Notes under the pieces: model-generated
The model's input: the letters and a program-made list of their open reading frames with translations, nothing else
Database searches by the model: none
Told to the model about the DNA's origin: nothing
Translations under genes and position numbers: made by a program
Assembly: GCF_027925385.1 (NCBI RefSeq)
Contig: NZ_AP027143.1
Location: forward strand, 124,001-188,000
DNA from: Methylocystis iwaonis
GTDB taxonomy: Bacteria > Pseudomonadota > Alphaproteobacteria > Rhizobiales > Beijerinckiaceae
Direction: 5' to 3'
Length of the DNA: 64,000 nt
Part shown: piece by piece, positions 51,978 to 61,446 of the stretch
How the letters are laid out: every line of letters begins with the position of its first letter
How positions within the stretch are numbered: position 1 is the first letter of the stretch

Positions 51978-52390
51978 GTCGCAATCCAGACCCTGACTCC
52001 GCTCGGAACCGGAATCATCGGCGCGCCAGCGCCTTCAGGACCCGCGACAGCGCTGCCGTCTCGACATCCGCCCACACGATGATCCGATCGCCCTCGGCGA
52101 GCGCGATCTCCATCTGGCCGGTCGACCCTGGATCGGAATATCCCTCCGTCGTGTCCGGCGCTATCGTTACGGGCAGGATCGGAGCGAGTTCCTCCGGCGC
52201 GGCCGGCTCGGCGCCGAACTGCCGGCGCCAGGCGAAGAGTCGGTTGGCGTTGAGGTCGTAGCGCCGCGCAACCTCGACAATCGAAGCTCCGTCCTCCAGG
52301 CTCTCGTCAACGATCCGGCGCTTCTCTTCCAGAGTCCATGCTTGCGCCTGAGAGGCGCAGAATCTTCATCGTTGCTGCCCGACATGCCCG
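51978..52390 (-). mobile_element. IS66-family TnpA-like remnant
   Basis: Starting with MSGSNDEDSA, then one frame over WTLEEKRRIVDESLEDGASI, VEVARRYDLNANRLFAWRRQ and, further on, MEIALAEGDRIIVWADVETA with ALSRVLKAL: this is the small accessory protein TnpA of IS66 elements. At least one frameshift near the start, and the sequence breaks at 51977 where the IS3 copy begins. No TnpB or TnpC is present. Confidence 0.7.
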
Positions 52391-52412
52391 ATAGTGTCCG
52401 CTTGTATCTGAA

Positions 52413-52838
52413 ATGGACACGATTATCGCGCCACTCTTCAGACAGCTATCTCAAACACCGCGATCAATGTCAGGCGGTCCCCGCAGAAGGGATACCGACT
52501 TCACGGCGCAGCTTTTCGATCTCCAGGTGCTCCGGCTTCTGCTGGTCGTGGCCGGAGAAGGCCTGTGCGGGATCTGCCGTCAGCTCCCGAATCCAGCCGC
52601 AACACATTCTCGTGCACGTCCAGATCGGACAGGCCTGGGCGACCGTGACGCCGCGCTCCTTGACCAACCGAACCGCCTCAACCTTGAACTCGCGACTGAA
52701 ATATCCGTCTCCCCACAATAACATCCGGCCTCATGAAACACCGTTTCTCGGCGTCCACGAAACCGGCAGCTGCTCGCTTCGTTTCGATGACCCCAATCTC
52801 TCAAGAGTTGGAGCCTCCGGCAATTCCGGCGCGGTTCA
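52413..52838 (-). mobile_element. IS3-family (second type) orfA remnant with terminal repeat
   Basis: The minus strand starts with the end TGAACCGCGCCGGAATTGCC at 52838, then from 52724 encodes YFSREFKVEAVRLVKERGVT with VAQAC, and after a shift RWIRELTADPAQAF and QQKPEHLEIEKLRREV. This is OrfA of another IS3 group, broken by indels and without OrfB. Confidence 0.7.
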
Positions 52839-53160
52839 GTTCAGGGACTTGCGGGCCGCCAGGAAAATCTTCAAAGATTTGCAGATCGATTCTAATGCCA
52901 ACCGAACCTCACACGACCCTCAGCAGTCTCATGCCCAAAGCTTCGCCGCGAGGACACAAAAGGATCAGACGCGGAACAGAGTCTGGTTAATGAAAGAGGG
53001 CATCCAGGGAGCAAGATCGAGAGATTCCCCTTGCTGAAGATCGAGCCGATCGCTAGGCAATCCTACTGCAAACGTGATTACGCAAGGCAGTTCATTGTGG
53101 CCACACTCAACGCGAATGTGCAAGTTGGCGAAGTTGGATGTCACGGAGGGAGAAGTGCCT
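52839..53160. other. gene-free stretch between IS3 end and methyltransferase
   Basis: No coding sequence I can support. The last 20 bases hold the ribosome site GGAGGGAG of the methyltransferase gene, and the region should contain its promoter. Short frames on both strands give no family likeness. Confidence 0.4.
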
Positions 53161-53922
53161 ATGTCGCCGCAAGATCTCTATCTAGATTTACTCGTTCGAA
53201 TTCTCGCGAATACTATTTATGAGGATCCAACTATGGAGCCTTGGGCTGCGGACCCGAAGTACAGCGCGGATAAACGAGTTAATGGGCAGGACTGGCCTCG
53301 CGCCGCGCACACGATGGTCGGCGTTAAGCGCCTGAACAATCTAATCAGCTTGGTGTCTAGCGTCATACAGGACGGAATTCCGGGGGATCTCATTGAAACA
53401 GGCGTATGGCGAGGTGGATGCTGTATTCTCATGCAAGGTATTCTCGAAACATTTGGCGAAACACACCGTAAGATCTTTGTCGCCGACTCTTTTCAAGGAT
53501 TGCCCCCCCCCGATCCGGCCCGTTACGCTGCTGACGCAGGAGACATCCATCATACGTTTCCAGAGCTCGCGGTCAGTTCGGAGCAGGTTAGGTCAAACTT
53601 TCATCGTTACGGTTTGCTGAAGGAAAACGTAGTTTTCATCGAGGGGTTCTTCGAAGACACCCTACCGAAACTGGATACTGGCCCCCTGGCGATAATTCGG
53701 CTTGACGGCGATATGTATGGGTCGACCATGGTGGCGTTGGAGGCTTTGTATCCGAAGTTATCGGATGGTGGGTATGTAATAGTTGACGACTATGGCGCGG
53801 TCCCTGCTTGCAAATTAGCTGTTACGGATTTCCGTCGTAATCATGGTGTCAATACCCCAATAGAACTGGTAGACTGGACCGGAGTATGGTGGCGGAAGCC
53901 CAGCTCTATCCACTCGGAATGA
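53161..53922 (+). CDS. TylF/MycF-family O-methyltransferase
   Basis: A 253-residue SAM-dependent methyltransferase of the macrocin-O-methyltransferase family. SAM-binding region GDLIETGVWRGGCCILMQGI; FVADSFQGLPPPDPARYAAD; then the metal and substrate site IRLDGDMYGSTMVALEALYP and GGYVIVDDYGAVPACKLAV. These Mg-dependent enzymes methylate sugar hydroxyls in glycans or antibiotics. The ATG at 53161 has GGAGGGAG upstream. It is lower in GC than its neighbours by eye and sits between two outward-lying IS3-type ends (52838 and 53933), so it was probably brought in or left over from the glycan cluster to its right. Confidence 0.88.
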   Translation: MSPQDLYLDLLVRILANTIYEDPTMEPWAADPKYSADKRVNGQDWPRAAHTMVGVKRLNNLISLVSSVIQDGIPGDLIETGVWRGGCCILMQGILETFGETHRKIFVADSFQGLPPPDPARYAADAGDIHHTFPELAVSSEQVRSNFHRYGLLKENVVFIEGFFEDTLPKLDTGPLAIIRLDGDMYGSTMVALEALYPKLSDGGYVIVDDYGAVPACKLAVTDFRRNHGVNTPIELVDWTGVWWRKPSSIHSE

Positions 53923-54345
53923 TGTGTCGGATTGAACCGGCCCGGATTTGCCGGAGGCCCCAACCCTTGAGAGGACGTATGGCCCCCGTCTGCAAGCAGC
54001 GTGATCGAGAGCGCCCTTTATCAGTCTGCGTCAACGTATCCGGCCTGGATGCTGAGTTGATCCGGCGAAGATGGAGATACGCGCGTTCGGGTTCCTCATA
54101 ATGGGGTCGGCGTCTTGCGCCATCCTCTCAACCAGATTACCCGGACGCCCTTCGACTGTTGGGCGATCTTCGACTTCAACTACTCGCAAACATCAGCCGT
54201 TCGGGCTCCCGAACGCTGAATGGCAGAATCTGTTACACGGCCGCTTTTGCCTCCTGCAACGAGAGGTTCTCGCGGTGCGAATTACCACCCAGGCGATCCG
54301 CGCAAGCTTGCTCGACAACGCCGTGACGACGACATTAATGAGAGC
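53923..54345. other. gene-free stretch with an IS3-type end
   Basis: TGAACCGGCCCGGATTTGCC begins at 53933, 11 bases after the methyltransferase stop, and matches the end at 52838 in inverted orientation. After about 45 bases the likeness to IS ends fades. The rest up to 54345 has no gene or pseudogene I can recognise. Confidence 0.5.
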
Positions 54346-54451
54346 TGGCCCCGCAAATTCGGACAGTAGCTTGAGTGGATTTTCTGCCTGAGGGCGGCGA
54401 GGATTCTCGCCGCGAATCAGGAGCATTCGATGACGAAGCGAATGCCGCCGG

Positions 54452-54739
54452 ATGCATTCTCCGGCGTTCAAGTCGAAAGTGGGTTTGGCCGCGATCAAGG
54501 GCGAGAAGACGCTGGCCGAACTGGCGCAGCAGTTCGACGTCCATCCGAACCAGATCACGACCTGGGAGAGCCAGTTGCTCGAAGGCGCGGCGGGCGTGTT
54601 CGGGCAGGAGAAGGCGGAGCCGAAAGAGGCAGCCGTGGATTTGAAGTCGCTTCACGCCAAGATCGGCGAGTTGACCCTGGCCAATGATTTTTTAGAGGGC
54701 GCGCTCAGCAAATCCGGCCTGCTGAGCGCAAAGCGATGA
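54452..54739 (+). CDS. IS3-family OrfA
   Basis: A 95-residue protein with a helix-turn-helix: [40 protein letters not shown], then a leucine-zipper-like tail ([20 protein letters not shown]) used for pairing with OrfB. The family N-terminus (MTKRM... from 54430) is in another frame, so a small deletion near 54450 probably shortened it and the ATG at 54452 is a fallback. The stop overlaps the OrfB start, as usual for IS3. Confidence 0.75.
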   Translation: MHSPAFKSKVGLAAIKGEKTLAELAQQFDVHPNQITTWESQLLEGAAGVFGQEKAEPKEAAVDLKSLHAKIGELTLANDFLEGALSKSGLLSAKR

Positions 54740-55560
54740 TCGATCGCAGCCACGCCTTCCCGATCAAAGGGCAAGCAAAGATGCTCGGCCTCGCCCGCAG
54801 CGCGGTCTATTACAAGACTCGGCCGGTCTCGAGCGATGATCTGAAGCTGATGCGGCGCCTCGACGAATTGCATCTCGATTACCCCTTCGCGGGGGCGCGG
54901 ATGCTGCGCGATCTGTGCGGCGCGAGGGCGCCGTCGTCGGCCGCAGGCATGTGACGACGCTGATGAAACGAATGGGAATCGAGGCTATCTACCGGCGGCC
55001 GAATACGAGCAAGCCGGCGCCCGGCCACAAGATCTACGTATCTTTTGCGCGGCGTGACGGTCGAGCGGCCGGATCATGTCTGGGCGATGGACATCAGCTA
55101 CATCCCCATGCGGCGCGGCTTTGTCTATCTCGCGGCAGTCGTCGACGTGGCCAGCCGCCGCGTTCTGTCGCATCGCGTGTCGATCACGATGGAGGCGGCG
55201 TTCTGCGTCGAAGCGCTCGAAGAGGCGCTGGCGAAACATGGCAAGCCTGAGATTTTCAACACGGATCAGGGGAGCCAGTTCACCAGTCTGGACTTCACCC
55301 GCGTGCTGCTCGACGCCAAGGTCGCCATCAGCATGGACGGCAAGGGCGCTTGGCGCGACAATGTCTTTGTCGAGCGACTGTGGCGCAGCGTGAAATATGA
55401 GGAAGTCTATCTGCACGCCTACGACAGCGTCTCCGAGGCGCGCGCGTCGATCGGGCGGTATTTGGAATTCTACAACGAGCGACGCCCGCATTCGTCGCTT
55501 GACGGGCGCACGCCGGACGAGGCCTATTTTGGGGCCAAGGAAACGGCGATGGCCGCATGA
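54736..55560 (+). pseudogene. IS3-family OrfB transposase with two frameshifts (copy 2)
   Basis: Same structure as copy 1: frame breaks after GARMLRDL (near 54920) and after APGHKIY (near 55040), then the intact DDE core WAMDISYIPM, FNTDQGSQFT and FYNERRPHSSLDG to the stop at 55560. The two lesions are at identical positions in both copies, so they were there before the copies parted. Without frameshifting no full-length OrfB is made. Confidence 0.85.
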
Positions 55561-55681
55561 CTTCGCCTTTCGATTTGTCGCCGCTCTGGTCGGGCCTACG
55601 GCCCTCCCGACGCCGCGGCAAATCGAAGAACCCCGCGTTCAGCAAACCCCGGCAGAGATCCACTTAAAATCCGCGGGGAGG

Positions 55682-56103
55682 ATATAGCCCTCGGCCGCCG
55701 CCTCCCCGGCGCTTCTTGCAAAGCGCAACGAGTCCGGCGCGATCGTGACCACATGGTCGGCCGCGAGAACCACAACGGTCGTATCGGGCTACCGCGCCGC
55801 GCCGCGAGTCCCGCGGCGACCGCAACCGCCGGACCCGAATCGCGGCGGGAGGGCTCCAGAACAATGTCGGCCCGCGCACCGATCTCGCGAAGCTGATCGG
55901 CGGTGAGGAAACGATAATCGACATTGGAGATGACGATCGGGGTCTCGAAAGCCGGATCCACGAGCACGCCATCGTCGTCTGGAGCGTCGAACGTTCGCCG
56001 ACAAGGGGGATGAATTGCTTCGGAAGCGTCTCCAGCGACTCGGGCCAAACCCGTGTCCCGGCGCCGCCGCACATGATCACCGGCAGGATATTGCGTATAA
56101 TAT
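55682..56103 (-). pseudogene. manC: mannose-1-phosphate guanylyltransferase fragment
   Basis: The minus strand reads ILPVIMCGGAGTRVWPESLE TLPKQFIPLVGE, the nucleotide-binding start of ManC/CpsB (G-G-x-G-T-R-x-W-P and P-K-Q-F). A shift leads to ETPIVISNVDYRFLTADQLR and DIVLEPSRRDSGPAVAVAAG, then another to the region around VVVLAADHVV. It stops at the IS3 copy. ManC makes GDP-mannose for surface polysaccharides. Several frameshifts and loss of two thirds of the gene make it dead; it marks the edge of the glycan cluster. Confidence 0.8.
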
Positions 56104-56344
56104 CAGTTCCTCAAGAGGTAGAAAGCAAGGTATTGAAAGACTCCAATGACATCGTCAATCGAAACTGCAACCAAGCTCGGGGTTGAAATCGTCGCCAGAA
56201 GACGATGCCTAAAGTGAGACGCCGCAGGACGCGAGATTTATGCACCCGTAGAAATTTGCGGAGCCGGTACACATATCCCGCCCTGCGGCGACACCGCCAT
56301 GCCAAATCGCGCGTCGCAACACGTTACACACGACCATCAGGAAC

Positions 56345-57298
56345 TCATTGTACTTGCATGAGCGAACCGATTGTATCTGATGATTCGGATCGTGCGCTTC
56401 GGCAGGCAATGTACTCTGACGGGCTTCTTGAAGCATTGTATCGCGCGCCAATCAAAATATAATGAACTAGCGGATTCATTTTGTTTCGCTTCACGGAAGG
56501 ATTGCATAGGATATACCACTGAGTATTGAAGTTGGGGTGTGGATTTCGCGTGTCACGGCCATCGCAGGTCAAAAAATGAATAAGCGGTAACATCTTAGAT
56601 TGAGCGGCGTCTGGATATTGAGAAAAGTAGTAAGAACTATCAAAAAATGGGTGCACACGCCTTAACTCTCGCGGGTTGCTGGACAGGTAATGCAGTAATG
56701 GGTTTTTTTGATCTTGCTCAGAAATGTCTCCGTTCATCAGTAGATAATACTTAACATCGAACAATGGGTGAGGATCTCTTCCCTCAGAGCTACCTGCTAT
56801 GAGGTAATGATCAAGGGGTTTGAGACCAGCTCTCGAAACGTCCTGATTGGCCTTGAGATACCACCGTGCATCAAAGAGAGGATGAGGAGATGGATCGTTC
56901 TGCGATGCCCGAGTGATGTAATAGATGAGCGGATTGAGGCCAGATTTTACGACATCCTGATTGACATCCATATACCACTTCGTGTCGAAAAGGGGATGCG
57001 GCGATCGAGCTTCCCCCCCGCCGTGTAGAAGGAAGTGCCCGAAGGGTTCAAGTCCCGCCTCAGTCACATCGGGATTACGTTCGAGGTACCACAATGTGTT
57101 GAATAATAAGTGCGGGTTTCGGCCCTCACGCCATCCGTGATGAAGGTAGTGCTTTAGCGGCTCCATGTTTGCTTCAGCTACGTCCGGGTATTGAGAGGTG
57201 TACCAGCGAGCATCGAAAACTGCCGAGACGGCTCGCTTAGCTCGCGAGCCGCCTTGCCGGTTCTTACTTTGTACGAGGGCTAAGAAATCGAAAACCAT
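56345..57298 (-). CDS. HPLFD-repeat protein
   Basis: A 317-residue protein made of about seven repeats of 36-38 residues. The pattern is HPLFD-x2-WY-x3-NQDV-x3-GL-x-PL-x-HYL-x-G-x3-R-x-P, for example HPLFDARWYLKANQDVSRAG and NPHLLFNTLWYLERNPDVTE. The same repeat occurs as N-terminal extensions of glycosyltransferases and sulfotransferases in alphaproteobacteria, probably as a binding or scaffold module. Here it stands alone, without a catalytic domain. No signal peptide is seen. It follows the big glycosyltransferase fusion by 56 bases on the same strand, so it is likely part of that operon. Confidence 0.75.
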   Translation of the reverse strand: MVFDFLALVQSKNRQGGSRAKRAVSAVFDARWYTSQYPDVAEANMEPLKHYLHHGWREGRNPHLLFNTLWYLERNPDVTEAGLEPFGHFLLHGGGEARSPHPLFDTKWYMDVNQDVVKSGLNPLIYYITRASQNDPSPHPLFDARWYLKANQDVSRAGLKPLDHYLIAGSSEGRDPHPLFDVKYYLLMNGDISEQDQKNPLLHYLSSNPRELRRVHPFFDSSYYFSQYPDAAQSKMLPLIHFLTCDGRDTRNPHPNFNTQWYILCNPSVKRNKMNPLVHYILIGARYNASRSPSEYIACRSARSESSDTIGSLMQVQ

Positions 57299-57354
57299 AG
57301 AAGCCCTCGGCTAGTAGTTTTTGGTGTAACTAAGTCCATCGCCTGCGCACCGCG

Positions 57355-60300
57355 TCAATTTGGCAAAGACAACCAACGGAGAATTTTGCGCCAGCGCGTT
57401 ACTTGCGCATCAACCGAAAACTCTGCTTGAGCGGTGATAAAAGCGTTATCAGAGATTCTGCCCCATAACCCCTCGTCACGGCACAGACGCACCACGCTCT
57501 CAGCTATTGCATGCGGATCATCTCTGATCAAGACGTCCTTCTCGTTTGTCAATCCCATACCCTCTGCAGCGATAGACGTAGCGACTGTGGGCACGCCTAC
57601 CGCCATAGCGGCAATTATCTTACCCTTAATCCCCGCTCCAAATCTCAACGGGGCGAGGTTCACCAAGGATCGTGAATAAAGCGGTCCAAGGTCAGGGACA
57701 AAGCCAAGGATCTCGACCCCCTTTGCGGGGTCGTGGCGTTTAAGGATATCATCGGGAGGATTCGAACCTGCGATGATGAGTGTCAGTTCGGGCATTTGGC
57801 GTCTAATTAAGCCCCAAATCTCGTCGATTAAGAAGATCGCAGCATCGGCGTTCGGCCCATGACCAAACCCGCCAACGAATATAACCGCGTTACGACCTCG
57901 CCGTGGAGCGAGCCGCCCGGGAACGGGATACATTACAGGCACAAGGAACAGCTTAGCAGCAGGGACAAGTTGTCCTACGAGATCCTGCTCGTGGCGGCTA
58001 ACCAAGATCGTCGCATCGACCGACCGGATGCAGCGCAATTCCTCGATCTTTGTGTTTTGTGCCTGAGAAATGGCTTCCGGCGATTGCAACAAGTTCGCGT
58101 GTCTTTCTTCTCGAAGAAAGTGCAAATCAACCGTATGGAATATAATTTTGGATTGCGGCGCGACTCTCCGACAAAGGTCGACCAGAAGATATGCAACAAC
58201 CACTCGGTAAAGAACTATTAGATCATAGTCCTTTCCGTGGTTTTCAATGAAGTGAAGAGGCGTGATCAATTGCGGAGCGACAGGGCAATACACGCCATTG
58301 GATCGAAGAATATCGGTATACCGGCCCGCGTGCTCGGTAGCGTACATCGGGACGAATGTGACTTCATATCCCAATGACTGGAGGAGGCGCATTCCCCAAT
58401 ACGCATCAACCGACCCCGCGTCCTTGTCGGGTGTTGGTGTTAGTGCGTCTACTACGAGAACGCGCGGTCGACGCCGAAAACCTTGCAGAGGAACATTTCG
58501 AGCAACTATTTGGAAGCGTTGTAGCGTGCTTCTCGCGTTACCTTCTCCCTCGGCTGCCAGAATATACCTGGCGCCAGGTGCCTGATAGATCTCAAAACCC
58601 ATCGCGAAAACTCTATTTGAGAATTCGAGCAGGGCAGCCGCCAGTGAGCCGCAATTTTCTGAAAGACCTCCGAGTTCACGAAATAAATCTGGCACCAACG
58701 CGACGAAACCCGTTACAATACCTTCTAGCTTGGCGGCGGTCGAAACGTGATAATCATCCGATTCCACCCGATATTCAGGGATCTGCCAGCCGTGTTCCAA
58801 ACTGAATGAAGCGCCCGACCAACAAACCTTGGTTGTATCGTTAAGGATGATGCCATTGGCACCCGCTACAAGGGGGTTGTTTTCAAAAACGGTTTCAAAG
58901 CCGCTCATCCATTCCTCACCGAAGATGCCGGGCGCACTCAGTAGTGCCACAGTTTCTCCAAGTGCGCGGTCGCGAATAATTTCATTAAGCTCTGAAATTA
59001 ATCCCTGCTTGCTTGTTTGCAACGGTTCGGAGTTAGGAATTGGCCGTTCGTTTGAAACGCGCGCAAAAATCTCCACTCTGTCTTGAATTGCAGCTTTTCT
59101 TATAGACTCTACGAGATCATCAAAATGAATATCAGTCTCGTCAGCCGCGCAAACCACAGTGAAACGAGGGCGCTCGGACGGTCCATCGCCGACCATCAGT
59201 CTTACAAATACCATTGCGGCATTTTCGGGTTTAACCGGGCGAGTCGGCAGTTGAACTGGAAGCGCCGCGACACCGAAAATAGTCCGGTCCTGCGCGTCAG
59301 TTTCAAAGCACACGGGAGGCGGTGCATATCTTCTGCTTAGCACCGACGCTTTTTGCTTGCGCGCGTCCAGTAGTCCTTCCTCGATGACTTCCCGAAGTTC
59401 CGCGATTTCATCTCGCCCGTTTGCGCTGGCAAGGTGTTCGACATGCCTCAATAGATCTGAATACCGCGTCCACGCAATAGCCGCATCGAGCACAAGCCCG
59501 CTTAACCGCTCCTGCAAGCTTGCGGCCTCTACCTGTGTCTGCTTAAGACGCTCGGCTACGCGCTCAACATCTGCCGATTGGCGCTTAATGATGTCAGTTT
59601 TAAGGGACTCCAATACCGCAAGCCCCTCCGCCCCGATACCCTTCAGTTCTTCAATGCGCTCGTTCTGCATTCTACCGCCGCGGTCAAGGGCGGCAGTTAG
59701 GTGCTGCGTCAAGTTGGCCACATGCGCGTCCACTGCCTCAGAAACCGCAGTGATCTCGCTTGATTGCTTCTCGCGTTCGAAAGCCATTTTGGCGCGCATA
59801 TCTTCGGACGCCGAAGCAATGTCCAACACCCTCGACAGCGTATTTCTCCCAAGGTCCGCCAATTCTTCAATGCGCTCGTTCTGCATTCTACCGCCGCGGT
59901 CAAGGGCGGCAGTTAAGCTCTGCGTCAAGTTGGCCAGATGCGTGTCCACTGCCTCAGAAACCGCAGTGATCTCGCTTGATTGCTTCTCGCGTTCGAATGC
60001 CATTTTGGCGCGCATGTCTTCGGACGCTGAAGCAATGTCCAACACCCTCGACAGCGTATTTCTCCCAAGCTCCGCCAATTCTTCAATGCGCTCGTTCTGC
60101 ATTCTACCGCCGCGGTCAAGGGCGGCAGTTAAGTGCTGCGGAAAGTTAGCCAGCTCCGTCTTAATTTGCTCTTGAACTGATTGCACGACCATAAGCACTT
60201 CCCGAATCCCAACAAGTGCCCGAACTTGAACATCATGATCAGGACTCGAAGCGGCGATACGATCCGAAAGTCCGCCCAATTGAGTTCGAACGCCGGCGAT

Positions 60301-61446
60301 TTCCGTAGCCAAGGTGGAACCATGCGCGGCGATCGTCTCAATTTGAGCATCAAATTCAGATCGCATGCCCTTAAGTTGATCAGCCACCACTTGAAATATC
60401 TTATCGACCTGAAAACCATCCATCTGCTGCGTCACAATGTCGTCGTTGCTGAACCGCTGCTCTAACGTCGCTATGTCATGACGAAGAGCAACTGCCTCTG
60501 CAACCGCAGCGGCACGCTCGTCCACAGCGCGATCAAGTCGCAATCGAGCGTCAGCGTTCTCACGAAGGGCACCCCCAATGGTGCCAAAAAGCTTCTTAAT
60601 TTTTGTGGTTTGCCGCCTACGGGCGTTGAAAAGTGGAGTGAGGGCAGGCCTTATCTCACCAATTGCAATTACACCCAAGCCGTGACAATGTGGAAAATTG
60701 AAATTCGCATACTTAGACTGTAACTCCTCCCAAAATCGCCACACTCCGAATGAACTCTCGCGTACTTCTGTGTCATGAAAAAGGACAATCGCGCTAGAGC
60801 TGAGCTTTGGCTTCCATGCCTCAAAATCGTGTTTGACGGCTTCATAAGTATGGCAACCGTCAATATGCAACAGGTCGACCGTCCCATTCCCAAATGAAGA
60901 TAAAGCATCATCAAACGTCGATTGTAACAGCGTTGAGAAAGCACTGTAGCGCTTGTCGTGGTGGTGCCTAAGGTCCAATAAAATCTCGGGCCCATAGTGT
61001 CCGGCTTGATCGTCACCGCGCCAAGTGTCCACAGCGTAACAGCTAGTCGGAAGTTCGTCTTCGGCGACCGCCTGGCAAAAAGCGCAGTAGGAATTGCCCG
61101 AATGCGTTCCGAGTTCAACAAATATTTTTGGGCGCGCCATTCGCACAAGCCAGAAAGCGAAAGGTATGTGGCCTACCCAGGACGTCGGAGCGACACAACG
61201 CTGCGGTGCTTCCAGAAGGATAAGTGGATCAAAGTCCAATTTGCCGAACTCGGCCAAAGGAGCATGCGGATCAATCATTGTTTTGCCCAATTTCCTCTTC
61301 ACCTTGGTGGAGGAGTTAAAGCCAGACCTTTCTTTAGGGAATGTCGCTTCCTGGCTATCTTTGGCGGAGGACATTAAGTCGTTCCCATTTTCGCGCGAAG
61401 CAAGATGGTCGGATGTAACAGACCGACGACGGCGCACGCGGCTCAT
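57355..61446 (-). CDS. methyltransferase - coiled coil - GT2-like - GT4 fusion protein
   Basis: A 1363-residue fusion. Residues 85-270: class I methyltransferase or cephalosporin-hydroxylase-like domain (ELGTHSGNSYCAFCQAVAED, DLLHIDGCHTYEAVKHDFEA, IVLFHDTEVRESSFGVWRF). Residues 290-690: long coiled coil with 72-residue repeats (EELAELGRNTLSRVLDIASA). Residues 740-985: GT-A (GT2)-like region (RFTVVCAADETDIHFDDLVE, LLSAPGIFGEEWMSGFETVF). Residues 990-1363: GT4 domain (AVIFVGGFGHGPNADAAIFL, LVNLAPLRFGAGIKGKIIAA, MAVGVPTVATSIAAEGMG). Such proteins polymerise or modify surface glycans, with the coiled coil as a spacer that sets chain length. The start overlaps the preceding gene as ATGA; ATGs at codons 25 and 57 are alternatives. 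Confidence 0.85.
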   Translation of the reverse strand: MSRVRRRRSVTSDHLASRENGNDLMSSAKDSQEATFPKERSGFNSSTKVKRKLGKTMIDPHAPLAEFGKLDFDPLILLEAPQRCVAPTSWVGHIPFAFWLVRMARPKIFVELGTHSGNSYCAFCQAVAEDELPTSCYAVDTWRGDDQAGHYGPEILLDLRHHHDKRYSAFSTLLQSTFDDALSSFGNGTVDLLHIDGCHTYEAVKHDFEAWKPKLSSSAIVLFHDTEVRESSFGVWRFWEELQSKYANFNFPHCHGLGVIAIGEIRPALTPLFNARRRQTTKIKKLFGTIGGALRENADARLRLDRAVDERAAAVAEAVALRHDIATLEQRFSNDDIVTQQMDGFQVDKIFQVVADQLKGMRSEFDAQIETIAAHGSTLATEIAGVRTQLGGLSDRIAASSPDHDVQVRALVGIREVLMVVQSVQEQIKTELANFPQHLTAALDRGGRMQNERIEELAELGRNTLSRVLDIASASEDMRAKMAFEREKQSSEITAVSEAVDTHLANLTQSLTAALDRGGRMQNERIEELADLGRNTLSRVLDIASASEDMRAKMAFEREKQSSEITAVSEAVDAHVANLTQHLTAALDRGGRMQNERIEELKGIGAEGLAVLESLKTDIIKRQSADVERVAERLKQTQVEAASLQERLSGLVLDAAIAWTRYSDLLRHVEHLASANGRDEIAELREVIEEGLLDARKQKASVLSRRYAPPPVCFETDAQDRTIFGVAALPVQLPTRPVKPENAAMVFVRLMVGDGPSERPRFTVVCAADETDIHFDDLVESIRKAAIQDRVEIFARVSNERPIPNSEPLQTSKQGLISELNEIIRDRALGETVALLSAPGIFGEEWMSGFETVFENNPLVAGANGIILNDTTKVCWSGASFSLEHGWQIPEYRVESDDYHVSTAAKLEGIVTGFVALVPDLFRELGGLSENCGSLAAALLEFSNRVFAMGFEIYQAPGARYILAAEGEGNARSTLQRFQIVARNVPLQGFRRRPRVLVVDALTPTPDKDAGSVDAYWGMRLLQSLGYEVTFVPMYATEHAGRYTDILRSNGVYCPVAPQLITPLHFIENHGKDYDLIVLYRVVVAYLLVDLCRRVAPQSKIIFHTVDLHFLREERHANLLQSPEAISQAQNTKIEELRCIRSVDATILVSRHEQDLVGQLVPAAKLFLVPVMYPVPGRLAPRRGRNAVIFVGGFGHGPNADAAIFLIDEIWGLIRRQMPELTLIIAGSNPPDDILKRHDPAKGVEILGFVPDLGPLYSRSLVNLAPLRFGAGIKGKIIAAMAVGVPTVATSIAAEGMGLTNEKDVLIRDDPHAIAESVVRLCRDEGLWGRISDNAFITAQAEFSVDAQVTRWRKILRWLSLPN
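59647..60130. repeat. 216-bp tandem repeat inside the fusion gene
   Basis: The block TTCTTCAATGCGCTCGTTCT starts at 59647, 59863 and 60079, exactly 216 bases apart, that is, 72 codons. Two full units and part of a third are nearly identical at the DNA level, so the repeat is recent. In protein terms it lengthens the coiled coil by heptad-compatible steps (72 residues). Unequal crossing-over here would change the spacer length without breaking the frame. Confidence 0.9.

Larger units (their letters stand above)
54346..55681 (+). mobile_element. IS3-family element, copy 2 (right end missing)
   Basis: The left end starts TGGCCCCGCAAATTCGGACA at 54346. OrfA and the broken OrfB follow. The right end stops at CCGCGGGGAG near 55681, about 20 bases short of the full repeat seen in copy 1 (50809-50840), and runs directly into the manC remnant, so a deletion removed the tip. 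Copy 1 lies inverted 2.4 kb to the left. Confidence 0.85.

Noticed and set aside
54100..54345. Possible coding scrap left of IS3 copy 2
   Set aside because: Short frames on both strands give no recognisable motif and no ribosome site.
59647..60130. Evenly spaced repeats considered as a CRISPR array
   Set aside because: The unit is 216 bp with no unique spacers and lies in frame within a coding gene; it is a tandem coding repeat.
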